Assembly: GCF_050633425.1 (NCBI RefSeq)
Contig: NZ_JBOEGM010000024.1
Coordinates: 18,958 to 82,957, forward strand
DNA: 64,000 bases
Source of the DNA: Pelagimonas sp050633425
Lineage (GTDB): Bacteria > Pseudomonadota > Alphaproteobacteria > Rhodobacterales > Rhodobacteraceae
Reading direction: 5' to 3'
The notes beneath the pieces were generated by a model. That model did not search any database. It saw only the letters and a program-made list of their open reading frames with translations, and was not told the DNA's origin. A program made the translations under genes and the position numbers. The first letter of the stretch is position 1, and every line of letters begins with the position of its first letter. Below, one piece after another: positions 17,701 to 26,312 of this stretch.

Positions 17701-17726
17701 CAGGCGGGCAATTCATCACCCGCCTG
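17701..17726. terminator. stem-loop between convergent pxpA and znuA
   Basis: CAGGCGGG and CCCGCCTG form a perfect 8-bp stem with a 10-base loop. T tracts are weak on both sides (CAAAAC downstream, TCGTTTC on the other strand). Its position between convergent genes suggests a shared terminator. Confidence 0.6.
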
Positions 17727-17737
17727 GCAAAACTGTG

Positions 17738-18790
17738 TTACTCAGACACGCAATCGGCAATACGCGTGGCCAAATCCGTGAGCATCGTCGGATAAAGTTT
17801 GGGGCCCGTTTCCAAATGCGCGCCGAGCGGATCAAGACGGGCAATTGGCTCCTTGCCGCTGTCGTTACCCAACAACCCGGCCCAACCGACCGACAGGATC
17901 AGCCGGGCATTGGCCCCCGGTTCCATCAGGAAACATTTGGGCTGTTGCTGTTCGAATGAATCGCGCAAAGTCCCAAGACGCTTGGCACCGGGCTGCACCG
18001 CATCACTGTCTGAAATCGCCCCAATCAAATTGAGATCAAAGGCGGTTTCGTAATACTGATAAGCATCGTGATAGGCCGCCATTGGCACAGATTTAACCGG
18101 AGCCAAAATCTCTTGGGCACTGGCCTGAGCGGCCTTGATGCTCTCTATCGCATTGGTGGCATTGTAGAAATAGGTGTCACTGTTTTCTTCGTCGAGTTGC
18201 CCAAGGGCCTGCGCGATGTGCTCTAGCCACAGTATCGCATTGTCCGGGTCAAGCCACAGATGGGGGTCGTTCTCACCGTCGCCATGCGCGTGGTCATGCG
18301 CGTCATCATGGCCGTCTTCGTCATGGTGCGCATCGCCGTGCCCGTCTTCATGCCCGTCTTTATGATTGTCCTCATGCCCATCTTCGGCGTGATCCTCATC
18401 ATGGTTGTCCTCATCATCATGCTCAGAATGACCGCCAAAAACGGCCTCATCGCGATAGGGCAACAAATGCGCGCCTTGAGCCTCCATAAGCACCATCTGC
18501 ATCGCATTCGGTGACAGAGTTTCAAGGTGATCAGACAGAGATGGGGTCAATTCCGGCCCAATCCAAATCACCACATCTGCCTTGCTGAGCATCTTGGCCT
18601 GACTGGGGCGCAGCGCCAGATCGTGGGGCGACGCTCCGGGCGCAAGCAGCAGATCGGGCTCGGCCACAGTGTCCATCACCATGGCGACAAGGCTTTGAAC
18701 AGGGAGAATGTCAGTCACAACACGTGGCACTTCCGCCATTGCAATGCTGGTCGTCATTAATAGGGCACAGGAAGCAGGGCGTAGAAGCAT
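17738..18790 (-). CDS. znuA: zinc ABC transporter, periplasmic binding protein
   Basis: The start at 18790 (MLLRPASCALLMTTSIAMAEV) gives 350 residues with a signal peptide cleaved after about residue 20; the longer frame to 18859 runs into the Zur boxes and is rejected. A long His/Asp/Glu-rich loop at about 125-190, with repeats such as HEDNHKDGHEDGHGD, is typical of ZnuA and holds or senses extra Zn. The metal-site histidines are in PHDLALRPSQ, NDPHLWLDP and AAYHDAYQY. ZnuA delivers Zn to ZnuB. It is transcribed away from zur-znuCB, sharing the promoter region with two Zur boxes. Confidence 0.95.
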   Translation of the reverse strand: MLLRPASCALLMTTSIAMAEVPRVVTDILPVQSLVAMVMDTVAEPDLLLAPGASPHDLALRPSQAKMLSKADVVIWIGPELTPSLSDHLETLSPNAMQMVLMEAQGAHLLPYRDEAVFGGHSEHDDEDNHDEDHAEDGHEDNHKDGHEDGHGDAHHDEDGHDDAHDHAHGDGENDPHLWLDPDNAILWLEHIAQALGQLDEENSDTYFYNATNAIESIKAAQASAQEILAPVKSVPMAAYHDAYQYYETAFDLNLIGAISDSDAVQPGAKRLGTLRDSFEQQQPKCFLMEPGANARLILSVGWAGLLGNDSGKEPIARLDPLGAHLETGPKLYPTMLTDLATRIADCVSE

Positions 18791-18808
18791 CAGGGTCTCT
18801 TTTTGAAG

Positions 18809-18823
18809 TGTTATGATATAACA
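18809..18823. promoter_or_regulatory. Zur box 1
   Basis: TGTTAT-GAT-ATAACA is a perfect inverted repeat of the kind bound by alphaproteobacterial Zur. It lies 19 bp from the znuA start on the minus side and would repress znuA when zinc is sufficient. Confidence 0.75.
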
Positions 18824-18838
18824 AGTCGCCTTGTAGAT

Positions 18839-18853
18839 TGTTAGTCTATAACA
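18839..18853. promoter_or_regulatory. Zur box 2
   Basis: TGTTAG-TCT-ATAACA differs from box 1 in one arm base and begins exactly 30 bp further, close to three helical turns. It lies 36 bp before the zur start and probably controls zur-znuCB. Confidence 0.7.
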
Positions 18854-18888
18854 TATCAACCCCGAAAATGCAGCTGTATGAGGCCCCG

Positions 18889-19368
18889 ATGAACGCCAAG
18901 GGATTCGAAACCCATGACCACGCCCATTGCATCGCGTCCTCTCTCGAAGTGGCTGAGAACGTATGCCGCCAAAATGGGGCGCAGCTGACGCCGATCCGTC
19001 GCCGCGTTCTTGAAATTTTGTTACAAAAACATAGCGCTATGGGGGCCTACGAAGTGTTGGATCATCTGCGCGAGGATGGGAAATCGGCGCAGCCGCCTGT
19101 CGCTTACCGAGCGCTGGATTTTCTGGTCAGCCATGGGTTTGTGCACCGGATTGAGCGTCTCAACGCTTTTGTGGCCTGCGCACATCCGGGCGAACAGCAC
19201 GCCCCTTGTTTCTTGATTTGTCGTGATTGTTCTACTGTTGCCGAAGCGCCGGGAAAACCGGTTGCAGACGTGGTGAGCCAATCGGCCTTGCAACTGGGGT
19301 TTGTGGTGGAAAAGGTTTCAATTGAAGCCGAGGGGCTGTGCCCAACCTGTCAGGAGGCCCAAGTATGA
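18889..19368 (+). CDS. zur: zinc uptake regulator Zur (Fur family)
   Basis: From ATG 18889 (MNAKGFETHDHAHC) the protein has 159 residues, as expected for alphaproteobacterial Zur; earlier starts would reach into the second Zur box. The winged-helix part includes LTPIRRRVLEILL and AYRALDFLVSHGFVHRI. The dimerisation part has a His/Cys metal site (ACAHPGEQHAPC) and two CxxC pairs, CRDC and CPTC, for structural zinc. With Zn bound it represses zinc uptake genes. It overlaps znuC by 4 bp (ATGA), so the regulator is co-expressed with its transporter. Confidence 0.93.
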   Translation: MNAKGFETHDHAHCIASSLEVAENVCRQNGAQLTPIRRRVLEILLQKHSAMGAYEVLDHLREDGKSAQPPVAYRALDFLVSHGFVHRIERLNAFVACAHPGEQHAPCFLICRDCSTVAEAPGKPVADVVSQSALQLGFVVEKVSIEAEGLCPTCQEAQV

Positions 19369-20147
19369 GCGCGCTTTTACAAGCGCAGAACCTGTCGGTA
19401 AAACGCGGCGAAGCAACGGTCCTGCGTGGTGTTGATTTTGCGATCCAACCGCGGGAAATTGTCACGATTGTCGGGCCGAATGGCTCGGGAAAATCGAGCT
19501 TGATCAAAGCCCTTATCGGCGCTGTACCTCCGTCTGAGGGGATCGTGACACGCAAACGAAAACTCCGCCTTGGATATGTGCCCCAAAGCCTAAGCGTTGA
19601 TCCGTCGATGCCGATGACTGTGTCACGGTTTTTGGATTTGCCGCGCGGCGCGGCGCGATCGGAAAGCCATGCGGCTCTGGTGGAAGCCGGTGCCGAAGAG
19701 CTGGCGGAGCGCCAGTTGACTGACTTGTCTGGCGGCCAGTTTCAGCGGGCGATGTTGGCGCGCGCTTTGCTAAACCGCCCGGAAATTTTGTTGCTGGATG
19801 AGCCGACAACTGGGCTTGATCAACCGGGGCAGGCGGCCTTCTATCGCAAGATCGAAGAGCTGCGAGACAACCTTGGTTGCGCGGTGTTGATGGTGAGCCA
19901 CGATTTACACGTGGTGATGAGCGCCTCTGACCGGGTGTTATGTGTGAACGGGCATATTTGCTGCGAAGGCCATCCCGAAGTTGTGGCCCAGGCCGAAGAA
20001 TATCGGGCGTTGTTTGGCTCAGGCACGGGCGGCACTTTGGCGCTCTATCGCCACCAGCATAGACACCACCATCATGATGACGACTGTGATCACGATCACG
20101 GTTCTGACGATGCAAAACCGGATCAAAAAGCGCAGGAAAACGCCTGA
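19365..20147 (+). CDS. znuC: zinc ABC transporter, ATP-binding protein
   Basis: The start overlapping the zur stop gives 260 residues. Walker A GPNGSGKSS is at about 37-45, the ABC signature LSGGQFQRA and Walker B ILLLDEPTTGLD follow, then the switch histidine in MVSHDLHVV. The C-terminal tail is rich in His and Asp (HQHRHHHHDDDCDHDH), a feature seen in some ZnuC proteins that may bind or sense zinc. It powers Zn import through ZnuB. The stop overlaps the znuB start. Confidence 0.95.
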   Translation: MSALLQAQNLSVKRGEATVLRGVDFAIQPREIVTIVGPNGSGKSSLIKALIGAVPPSEGIVTRKRKLRLGYVPQSLSVDPSMPMTVSRFLDLPRGAARSESHAALVEAGAEELAERQLTDLSGGQFQRAMLARALLNRPEILLLDEPTTGLDQPGQAAFYRKIEELRDNLGCAVLMVSHDLHVVMSASDRVLCVNGHICCEGHPEVVAQAEEYRALFGSGTGGTLALYRHQHRHHHHDDDCDHDHGSDDAKPDQKAQENA

Positions 20148-20929
20148 TGTTTGACCATTTCCTGACCCGCGCGGTCTTTGGCGCGATCGGTGTCGCCTTG
20201 GCTGCCGCACCTTTGGGCGTCTTTGTTGTCTGGCGGCGTATGGCCTATTTCGGAGATGCGACGGCGCATGCTGCTGTGCTTGGGGTCGCGCTGGCTTTGG
20301 CGTTTTCGACCCCGATTTTTGCGGGGACACTTTTGGTCTCGCTTGGCATGGCCTTTGCCGTTGCACGATTGACGGGGCGCGGGTTTGGGGCAGACATGGT
20401 GCTGGGTGTGGCAAGCCACGCCGCGTTGGCATTTGGATTGGTGGCTGTGACGCTGATCGAGGGGCCGCGGCTTGACCTTCAGGCGTACTTATTTGGCGAC
20501 ATTTTGGCAGTATCTCATGGTGATCTTGGTCTGATTTGGATTGGGGCCGCTGTGGTCTGGGCGCTGATTGTGTGGCGTTGGAACGGGTTGCTGTTGTCGA
20601 CGCTATCGCCTGATCTTGCCTATGCCTCGGGCATGAACCCGGGCCGCGAAAAATACGTTTTGATGGTGGCGCTTGCGCTGGTTGTGGCCGTGGCGATCAA
20701 GATCGTCGGAGCGCTGTTGATTGGGGCGATGTTGATTATTCCTGCGGCCTCGGCGCGCCCTTTTGCACGCACTCCAGAGCACATGTTGGTTGGGGCGGCG
20801 GGCCTCGGAATTTGCGCGGCATTGTTGGGGCTGTGGGCGGCCTGGGAGTTCGATACCCCCGCCGGACCCAGCATTGTGTGCGCCGCCGCCGGATTGTTCG
20901 CCCTGAGCCACCTGATAGGCCGTCGCTGA
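20147..20929 (+). CDS. znuB: zinc ABC transporter, permease
   Basis: A 260-residue ABC-3 family inner-membrane permease with about eight hydrophobic helices. The block MAYFGDATAHAAVLGVAL near residue 30 and the region around DILAVSHGDL are typical of ZnuB. It completes the ZnuABC importer. It overlaps znuC by one base pair in TGATG and ends the zur-znuCB operon. No clear terminator is seen before the convergent GNAT gene. Confidence 0.95.
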   Translation: MFDHFLTRAVFGAIGVALAAAPLGVFVVWRRMAYFGDATAHAAVLGVALALAFSTPIFAGTLLVSLGMAFAVARLTGRGFGADMVLGVASHAALAFGLVAVTLIEGPRLDLQAYLFGDILAVSHGDLGLIWIGAAVVWALIVWRWNGLLLSTLSPDLAYASGMNPGREKYVLMVALALVVAVAIKIVGALLIGAMLIIPAASARPFARTPEHMLVGAAGLGICAALLGLWAAWEFDTPAGPSIVCAAAGLFALSHLIGRR

Positions 20930-20956
20930 ATGGGGGGGCAGCTGATTTGGGCCGCT

Positions 20957-21427
20957 CTAGAGCCTGCGTGTCATAAAGGTGCTCAGCGGGTCGGTTGTGT
21001 ATTCGCCAAAGGGGGGGCAGGTCTCGAATCCCGCCTTTTTGTATAGCGCACGCGCCGGGGCGAAACTGTCGGCAGTTCCGGTTTCCAACCACGCACTTTG
21101 TGCGCCCTTGGCGCGCGCCTCGGCCATCAAACGCTCCAACACCAAGCGCCCATATCCTTTGCCGCGCGCCTCTCTGGCGGTGTGCATGCTCTTGAGCTCA
21201 ACCCCGTCGTCAAAGGCCTTGAAAGCGCCGACCGCACAGACCTGACCGTCGGAATCGGACAGAGCGTAAACCTGCGCTCCGGCGGCACGTAGGTCATCTG
21301 CGGTCATCACATGGCAGCTTTCTTCGGGCGAACCGGCGCGCATATCTGAAAAGTGCCGGGCCAGAAGCGCATTCACTCCGGCATTGGGCGCGGTGATTTT
21401 GGTGATGGTATAGGATTGCTCAGTCAT
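20957..21427 (-). CDS. GNAT family N-acetyltransferase
   Basis: The 156-residue protein has the acetyl-CoA loop in REARGKGYGRLVLERLMAEAR (about 85-105) and the second motif AWLETGTADSFAPARALYKKAGF. The pattern resembles YafP/PhnO-like small-molecule acetyltransferases, but no substrate can be named. It faces znuB tail to tail with 27 bp between. It seems to be a single gene with its own promoter in the 200 bp before the tRNA-Tyr region. Confidence 0.88.
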   Translation of the reverse strand: MTEQSYTITKITAPNAGVNALLARHFSDMRAGSPEESCHVMTADDLRAAGAQVYALSDSDGQVCAVGAFKAFDDGVELKSMHTAREARGKGYGRLVLERLMAEARAKGAQSAWLETGTADSFAPARALYKKAGFETCPPFGEYTTDPLSTFMTRRL

Positions 21428-21628
21428 GTCGGCAGTTTAATCATGGCGCGTCGCTTCGCCAAGTCTTTCGAGACGCAGCGACAAAAGTGAATCCGAACTG
21501 CTTAAAACTTTGGCAATCTAGGGTGGGCGAAGGGGAAGCATATCACATGAAATAGGGGGCGCTGGTATAGTGCATTGAAAACAAACGTCTACTCTACGTT
21601 CGTCAACATGCTTATCTTTGTGATGAAA

Positions 21629-21712
21629 TGGTGGGCGACCCTGGAATCGAACCAGGCGTGAGTCGCCTCGAGGGAGTTACAGTCCCCTGCCACACCTTGC
21701 GGCCTGTCGCCC
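21629..21712 (-). tRNA. tRNA-Tyr (GTA)
   Basis: On the minus strand the acceptor GGGCGAC pairs with GTCGCCC, followed by A-CCA (encoded). The anticodon loop within GGGACTGTAACTCCC reads GTA. A long variable arm (CTCGAGGCGACTCACG region) gives 84 nt, as expected for a class II tRNA-Tyr. It is transcribed away from rlmB. Confidence 0.94.
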
Positions 21713-21842
21713 ACCGTTGCGCCAACATCGTCGGCGTGAGGGGGGGATTACAGCCGTGCAAAAGCGCCGTCAACAGGAAAATCTCTTGGCAAGCGCACGA
21801 CATGGGTGCAAGGAGGCATTCAAGCAGAAAAAGGCGCGTGTC

Positions 21843-22622
21843 ATGTCAGAAAAACCGAAATGGGTGATTGAAAAAGAACAAGCAAAACGGGCTGCGGCGG
21901 CGCAAACCGTCTGGCTGTTCGGCTTACACGCGGTGCGCGACGCGCTTGTTAACCCTAAACGGGAAAAATTGCGGCTGATTCTGACACCGAACGCGGCCAG
22001 CAAGCTTGATGATGCCATTAAGGAATCAGGGGTCGAGCCCGAAATCCATGATCCGCGCCGGTTCAAAGCTCCGCTTGATCCGCAATCGGTGCATCAGGGG
22101 GCCGCGCTTGAGGTGAAGCCGCTCAATTGGGGGCCGCTCGAAGAGGTGGCGATACCCAGTGGGGCTGATGCGTTGCGGTTGGTTTTGCTGGATCGGGTGA
22201 CCGATCCGCACAATGTTGGCGCGATTTTACGGTCGGCAGAGGTGTTTGGCGCGCAGGCGGTGATTGGCACACGCCACCACTCCGCGCCCGAAACCGGGGC
22301 CTTGGCAAAAACCGCCTCTGGCGCACTGGAACGTCAGCCTTATCTGCGGATGCGAAACCTGTCTGACACGATCCTTGAGTTGCAGAAAATGGGGTTCTTG
22401 GTGCTTGGCCTTGATGGTGAGGCGGATCAAACCATTGAACAGGCTTTGGACGGTCGCCGTGACATGCCAGTGGCTTTGGTGCTTGGTGCCGAAGGGCCGG
22501 GCTTGCGGGAGAAGACCAAGGAAACTGTCGATCGTCTGGTCAAGATCGACTTTGCCGGTGAATTTGGATCCCTCAATGTGTCGAACGCCGCCGCAGTTGC
22601 CCTATACGCCGCGCGGCCTTAA
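21843..22622 (+). CDS. rlmB: 23S rRNA (guanosine-2'-O-)-methyltransferase RlmB (TrmH/SpoU family)
   Basis: The ATG at 21843 (MSEKPKWVIEKEQAKRAAAA) gives 259 residues; a longer frame starts inside the tRNA-Tyr gene. An N-terminal substrate-binding domain (LFGLHAVRDALVNPKR) precedes the SPOUT domain with its three motifs: DRVTDPHNVGAILRSAEVFGA, LVLGAEGPGL and SLNVSNAAAVALY. These form the knotted SAM site. It likely methylates G2251 of 23S rRNA. It is convergent with a membrane-protein gene, only 7 bp apart. Confidence 0.92.
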   Translation: MSEKPKWVIEKEQAKRAAAAQTVWLFGLHAVRDALVNPKREKLRLILTPNAASKLDDAIKESGVEPEIHDPRRFKAPLDPQSVHQGAALEVKPLNWGPLEEVAIPSGADALRLVLLDRVTDPHNVGAILRSAEVFGAQAVIGTRHHSAPETGALAKTASGALERQPYLRMRNLSDTILELQKMGFLVLGLDGEADQTIEQALDGRRDMPVALVLGAEGPGLREKTKETVDRLVKIDFAGEFGSLNVSNAAAVALYAARP

Positions 22623-22629
22623 CCGGCGC

Positions 22630-23505
22630 TCACAGACGGCACGCTGCGACCTTGGGGGAAACATCTCCGGGGTCGCGCATCAGCCCAAACAACCGCCCTT
22701 TGACGCACCAGCTTAGTCCGAAGGCCACAAGCCCAAGTGTTTCAAACCAAAATGTCAGGTTCTTGGCGTCCCAGGCGATTTGCTCTTGGGTGCCGGGCAC
22801 ATGACGCATCTGCCAAATCAGCCCTGCCATGCTGATCAAGATCAAACAGCCGCAGCCTCGATAGATGCCATTTCGCCACCATTTCCGGCTGTATCGCTTG
22901 GGCGCGCAGGTGTCTTTGGTCTGAGGACGTGGAAACACGCTAAAGGCAAAATAGGCCAGCACCGCGAAAAGCCCACCCGCAGCCCCATAGTGCAACACTC
23001 CCCACCAGCCGTCCGGCAGCCCCAGAGTGGCCCAGAGATCGAAGCCAGCAATGCCATCAATGGGCAGGTCAGGCGGCAGATTCCCCCCCGAAATCCCGCT
23101 AAGAAAGACCCGCGCGCTTTGGGAGGCATAGGCCTCGCACCCCGCACCGTCTGTTGGGAACAACGCAACGCCAAAGGCGCAGATACCCGCAAAGCGGACA
23201 AACCAGATGTCGCGTTTGTAATGCCCTCGATAGGCCTCAACCGATAATAGGTTTCCTTTGTCATCGGTTGGTAACTTGTAAAAGAAGGTCAAAAGCAGCC
23301 CGATGATAAACAGCGCCCCAACAAAAAGCTCACCGCCGATTGGCGCATAAAAATAGTGACTGAGCGAGTCGAGATCCGGGCAGATATGCCCAAGTTGAGA
23401 CACCCCAAGCAAGCCAAACGGCAAACACAGTGAGATCACGCCAACCGTGCGGTTGGCCGCCTCTAGGCTAAGTCGAAACGGAAGGCCGTCTTCTTGGCTG
23501 CTCAT
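22630..23505 (-). CDS. multi-pass membrane protein of unknown function
   Basis: The 291-residue protein starts at ATG 23505 with AGGA seven bases upstream. About six to seven hydrophobic segments are visible, for example GVISLCLPFGLLGVS, ELFVGALFIIGLLLTFFY, FVRFAGICAFGVALF and LHYGAAGGLFAVLAYFAFSVF. Short hydrophilic loops contain DSLSHYFYAPIGGE and YKRDIWFVRF. I do not recognise a family with confidence. No signal peptide cleavage site is evident. It is a single gene between rlmB and a zinc-ribbon gene on the other strand. Confidence 0.75.
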   Translation of the reverse strand: MSSQEDGLPFRLSLEAANRTVGVISLCLPFGLLGVSQLGHICPDLDSLSHYFYAPIGGELFVGALFIIGLLLTFFYKLPTDDKGNLLSVEAYRGHYKRDIWFVRFAGICAFGVALFPTDGAGCEAYASQSARVFLSGISGGNLPPDLPIDGIAGFDLWATLGLPDGWWGVLHYGAAGGLFAVLAYFAFSVFPRPQTKDTCAPKRYSRKWWRNGIYRGCGCLILISMAGLIWQMRHVPGTQEQIAWDAKNLTFWFETLGLVAFGLSWCVKGRLFGLMRDPGDVSPKVAACRL

Positions 23506-23688
23506 GACCAAATCCTCACCAATTGTTTACATCATGCTATCATATCTTGTCCCAAAGGCAGCCGTTTTTAGGCGAACATGGGCGGGCAGGGCGCGCGCCG
23601 CAATCTCTTGTCGCAGGGGCTTAAAAATTAGCGTTTCAGCCCCATATGAAACCCGAGACTGAGGATAGGTGACTGAGGCAAGGTGCAT

Positions 23689-24003
23689 ATGACCCAAAAG
23701 ATCGCGACATGTTGTTATTGCGGGGCCCGCGCCGCGCTGATTATGGATAAAGCACGTCATGAATTGGTCTGCGGCTCATGTGGAGCACCTTTGCAGAATA
23801 TCAAAAAGCTTGATGACAGGCCCCATAAGGTCAAAAAATCTAAGAAATCCAAACAAGAAGCCGCGTTTGGTGTTGGCGGCGATATGCGGTCCGCCCGTCG
23901 GGATGAGCCGAAACGCAAAGGCAAAAAGAAGAAAAAGCCCAAAAGCCTGGGGCGTTCCTTCTTCAAAGAGGCCTTCGACTTTATCGAAGACATTATTGAC
24001 TAG
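23689..24003 (+). CDS. small zinc-ribbon protein with Lys-rich linker
   Basis: This 104-residue protein starts MTQKIATCCYCGARAAL. Two CxxC pairs (CCYC about 8-11 and CGSC about 30-33) should form a zinc ribbon. The middle is extremely basic (KKSKKSKQEA, KRKGKKKKKPKS), and the end is an acidic amphipathic helix FFKEAFDFIEDIID. The combination suggests a nucleic-acid or ribosome-binding role, which is inference. I recall similar proteins in roseobacters but no named family. It lies 86 bp upstream of ribB in the same direction. Confidence 0.75.
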   Translation: MTQKIATCCYCGARAALIMDKARHELVCGSCGAPLQNIKKLDDRPHKVKKSKKSKQEAAFGVGGDMRSARRDEPKRKGKKKKKPKSLGRSFFKEAFDFIEDIID

Positions 24004-24089
24004 ACTTTTGCACCACTCGTGTCGCGACGTTTCTTCTGGTCAAAATCGGCTCTGCGCGGTATCTGCGCGGGTGACATTCAGGAGGCAAC

Positions 24090-25217
24090 ATGGCTGACTA
24101 CGAAAAACCGGGTCCAGTTGAAGACGACTGGAAAGATGCCATTTCTTCGGTCGAAGAGATCATCGAAGACGCGCGCAACGGGCGCATGTTCATTTTGGTC
24201 GACCATGAAGATCGCGAAAATGAAGGCGATCTGGTGATCCCGGCGCAATGGGCGACCCCGGATGCGATCAATTTCATGGCGCTTTATGGCCGCGGTTTGA
24301 TTTGCCTTGCCATGACCGGTGAGCGGATCGAAGAGCTGGGTCTGCCGTTGATGTCGACCAACAATTCCTCGCGTCATGAAACTGCGTTCACAACCTCAAT
24401 CGAAGCGCGCGAAGGCGTGACCACAGGCATTTCGGCGGCCGACCGGGCACGCACTGTTGCGGTCGCAATTGATGCGTCAAAAGGGGCCGCTGACATTGCC
24501 ACGCCGGGGCACGTGTTCCCACTGCGCGCCAAAGCGGGTGGTGTTCTTGTGCGCGCTGGCCATACAGAAGCCGCCGTCGATGTGAGCCGTCTGGCGGGGT
24601 TGAATGCGGCCGGGGTGATCTGTGAGGTCATGAACGAAGATGGCACCATGTCGCGTCTTCCTGAGCTGGTTGCCTTTTCACAACGCCATGGTCTGAAAAT
24701 TGGCACGATCTCCGATTTGATCGCTTATCGCCGCCGCAATGATAACCTTGTCAAAGTGCGCAACGAAGAGGTCATTCAAAGCGAATTTGGCGGCGAATGG
24801 AATATGCGTATTTACACCGATGAGACGCATGGGGATGAGCATATCGTCCTGACAAAAGGCGATCTTTCCGGTGATGATCCGGTTTTGGTGCGCATGCATG
24901 CGATGGATCCGATGCTGGATATGATCGGCACCGGCCCCAAAGAGCGTGCCCATGAATTTGAGCACGCGATGGCCGAAGTCGCCAAGGAAGGGCGCGGCGT
25001 TGTTGTCTTGTTGCGTGATACATCGATGAAGCTTGATCTGGGGGAGGGCGTGTCGCCCAAAACCTTGCGCCAATACGGACTGGGCGCGCAGATCCTGTCG
25101 TCATTGGGCCTGTCCAAACTGACATTGCTGACCAACTCCAAGGTTCCAAAGGTCGTTGGGCTTGAGGCCTATGGCCTTGAAATTGTTGGAACTCGCAAGA
25201 TTTCGGAGCTGGGCTAA
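24090..25217 (+). CDS. ribB: 3,4-dihydroxy-2-butanone 4-phosphate synthase with inactive GCHII-like domain (RibBX type)
   Basis: The 375-residue protein has the DHBP synthase domain at about 20-220, with HEDRENEGDLVIPAQ, STNNSSRHETAF and GHVFPLRAKAGGVLVRAGHTEA giving the metal and phosphate sites. It converts ribulose 5-phosphate to DHBP for riboflavin. The C-terminal ~150 residues align with GTP cyclohydrolase II by position (ending LRQYGLGAQIL), but the C...CxC zinc site is replaced by RMHAMDPMLDMIG, so it should not hydrolyse GTP. Such RibBX hybrids are known from alphaproteobacteria. It overlaps ribH by one base (TAATG). Confidence 0.92.
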   Translation: MADYEKPGPVEDDWKDAISSVEEIIEDARNGRMFILVDHEDRENEGDLVIPAQWATPDAINFMALYGRGLICLAMTGERIEELGLPLMSTNNSSRHETAFTTSIEAREGVTTGISAADRARTVAVAIDASKGAADIATPGHVFPLRAKAGGVLVRAGHTEAAVDVSRLAGLNAAGVICEVMNEDGTMSRLPELVAFSQRHGLKIGTISDLIAYRRRNDNLVKVRNEEVIQSEFGGEWNMRIYTDETHGDEHIVLTKGDLSGDDPVLVRMHAMDPMLDMIGTGPKERAHEFEHAMAEVAKEGRGVVVLLRDTSMKLDLGEGVSPKTLRQYGLGAQILSSLGLSKLTLLTNSKVPKVVGLEAYGLEIVGTRKISELG

Positions 25218-25768
25218 TGGCCGCGTCAATCAATCACCATGTCATGCCGCGGGCCGAATTTGACAAGCCGGTCAAAATTCTGATCGTCACCTCGCCCTAT
25301 TACAAAGACATTGCGGATGAGCAGGTCGCCGGGGCCAAAGCCGAGATCGAAGCGTCCGGCGGTACTTGGGAGCTGGTCGAAGTGCCGGGGGCGTTGGAGA
25401 TACCAACAGCGATCGGGATTGCGGAGCGGATGAGCAACTTTGACGGCTATGTCGCGCTTGGCTGTGTGATCCGCGGCGAAACCACCCATTACGACACGGT
25501 TTGCAACGACAGTTCGCGCGGAATTACGCTGCTTGGGCTGCAGGGGCTTTGCATCGGCAATGGCATCTTAACCGTTGAAAACTATGAACAAGCGCGGATT
25601 CGCGCCGAGGTCGCTGAGCAAAATAAAGGCGGCGGTGCGGCGGCGGCGGCCTTGCATTTGGTTGCGCTTGCTCGTAAGTGGGGCGGTCCGCGCAAGGGGG
25701 TGGGTTTTAAGCCCACCACTGATGAGTATAAAATCGCGGGCGCTGCCAAAGGACCTGACCTCGCATGA
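25217..25768 (+). CDS. ribH: 6,7-dimethyl-8-ribityllumazine synthase
   Basis: The 183-residue protein contains the lumazine synthase blocks VEVPGALEIPTAIGI, GCVIRGETTHYDTVCNDSSRG (with the catalytic His) and GNGILTVENYEQA. It condenses DHBP with the ribitylamino-uracil to the riboflavin precursor and assembles into oligomers. The C-terminal part is about 20 residues longer than average (GPRKGVGFKPTTDEYK), which is common in alphaproteobacteria. The gene is coupled to ribB and overlaps nusB by 4 bp. Confidence 0.95.
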   Translation: MAASINHHVMPRAEFDKPVKILIVTSPYYKDIADEQVAGAKAEIEASGGTWELVEVPGALEIPTAIGIAERMSNFDGYVALGCVIRGETTHYDTVCNDSSRGITLLGLQGLCIGNGILTVENYEQARIRAEVAEQNKGGGAAAAALHLVALARKWGGPRKGVGFKPTTDEYKIAGAAKGPDLA

Positions 25769-26250
25769 GCCAAATCGGTGACAATCTTTCTGGGAACCAG
25801 AAACGCAAAATGAAATCCGCATCGCGGCTCTTTGCTGTGCAAGCTTTGTTCCAGATGGAACAGTCTGAACAGGGCCTGGACAAGGTTCGGCAAGAATTTA
25901 TCGACCACCGATTTGGAGCTGAACTCGAAGCCGGGGTTGATATGCTTGAGGGCGATATTTCCCTGTTTTCCAACCTGTTGGAGAACGCCGTGAGCTATCA
26001 GGCCAAGATTGATCAGATGACAGATCGCGCCCTTGTCGCCAAATGGCCGCTGAACCGGATCGACACAACAATGCGGGCGCTGTTCCGGTCTGCTGGCGCG
26101 GAAATGGTGGCGCTGGACACACCGCCCAAGGTGGTTATTTCTGAATTTGTCAGCGTAGCTGAGGCGTTTTTCCCGGATGGGAAAGAGAGCAAATTCGTCA
26201 ATGCGGTGCTTGATCATATGGCGCGGGAAGCCAAACCCGAGGCGTTTTAA
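25765..26250 (+). CDS. nusB: transcription antitermination protein NusB
   Basis: A 161-residue all-helical protein. The N-terminal RLFAVQALFQMEQSEQGL and C-terminal PPKVVISEFVSVAEAFFPDGKESKFVNAVLDH blocks define NusB. With NusE it binds boxA RNA and supports rRNA antitermination. It closes the ribBX-ribH-nusB operon, an order known across Rhodobacterales. A terminator hairpin follows 28 bp after the stop. Confidence 0.95.
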   Translation: MSQIGDNLSGNQKRKMKSASRLFAVQALFQMEQSEQGLDKVRQEFIDHRFGAELEAGVDMLEGDISLFSNLLENAVSYQAKIDQMTDRALVAKWPLNRIDTTMRALFRSAGAEMVALDTPPKVVISEFVSVAEAFFPDGKESKFVNAVLDHMAREAKPEAF

Positions 26251-26277
26251 ACACCTCGTAATCTTGTCAAGTTTCAG

Positions 26278-26312
26278 AGCGCTCGGTGCCGGTAACGGAC
26301 CGGGCGCTTTTG
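26278..26312 (+). terminator. terminator after nusB
   Basis: AGCGCTCGGT pairs with ACCGGGCGCT (one G-U pair) around an 11-base loop, followed by TTTTGTTG. It ends the riboflavin operon. Confidence 0.75.

Noticed and set aside
18174..18514. Plus-strand hydrophobic frames opposite the His-rich loop of znuA
   Set aside because: They are the reverse reading of the His/Asp repeat (giving Met/Val/Ile-rich strings) and not a membrane protein.
24004..24089. Possible FMN riboswitch before ribB
   Set aside because: The leader is only 86 bases and lacks the conserved RFN blocks.
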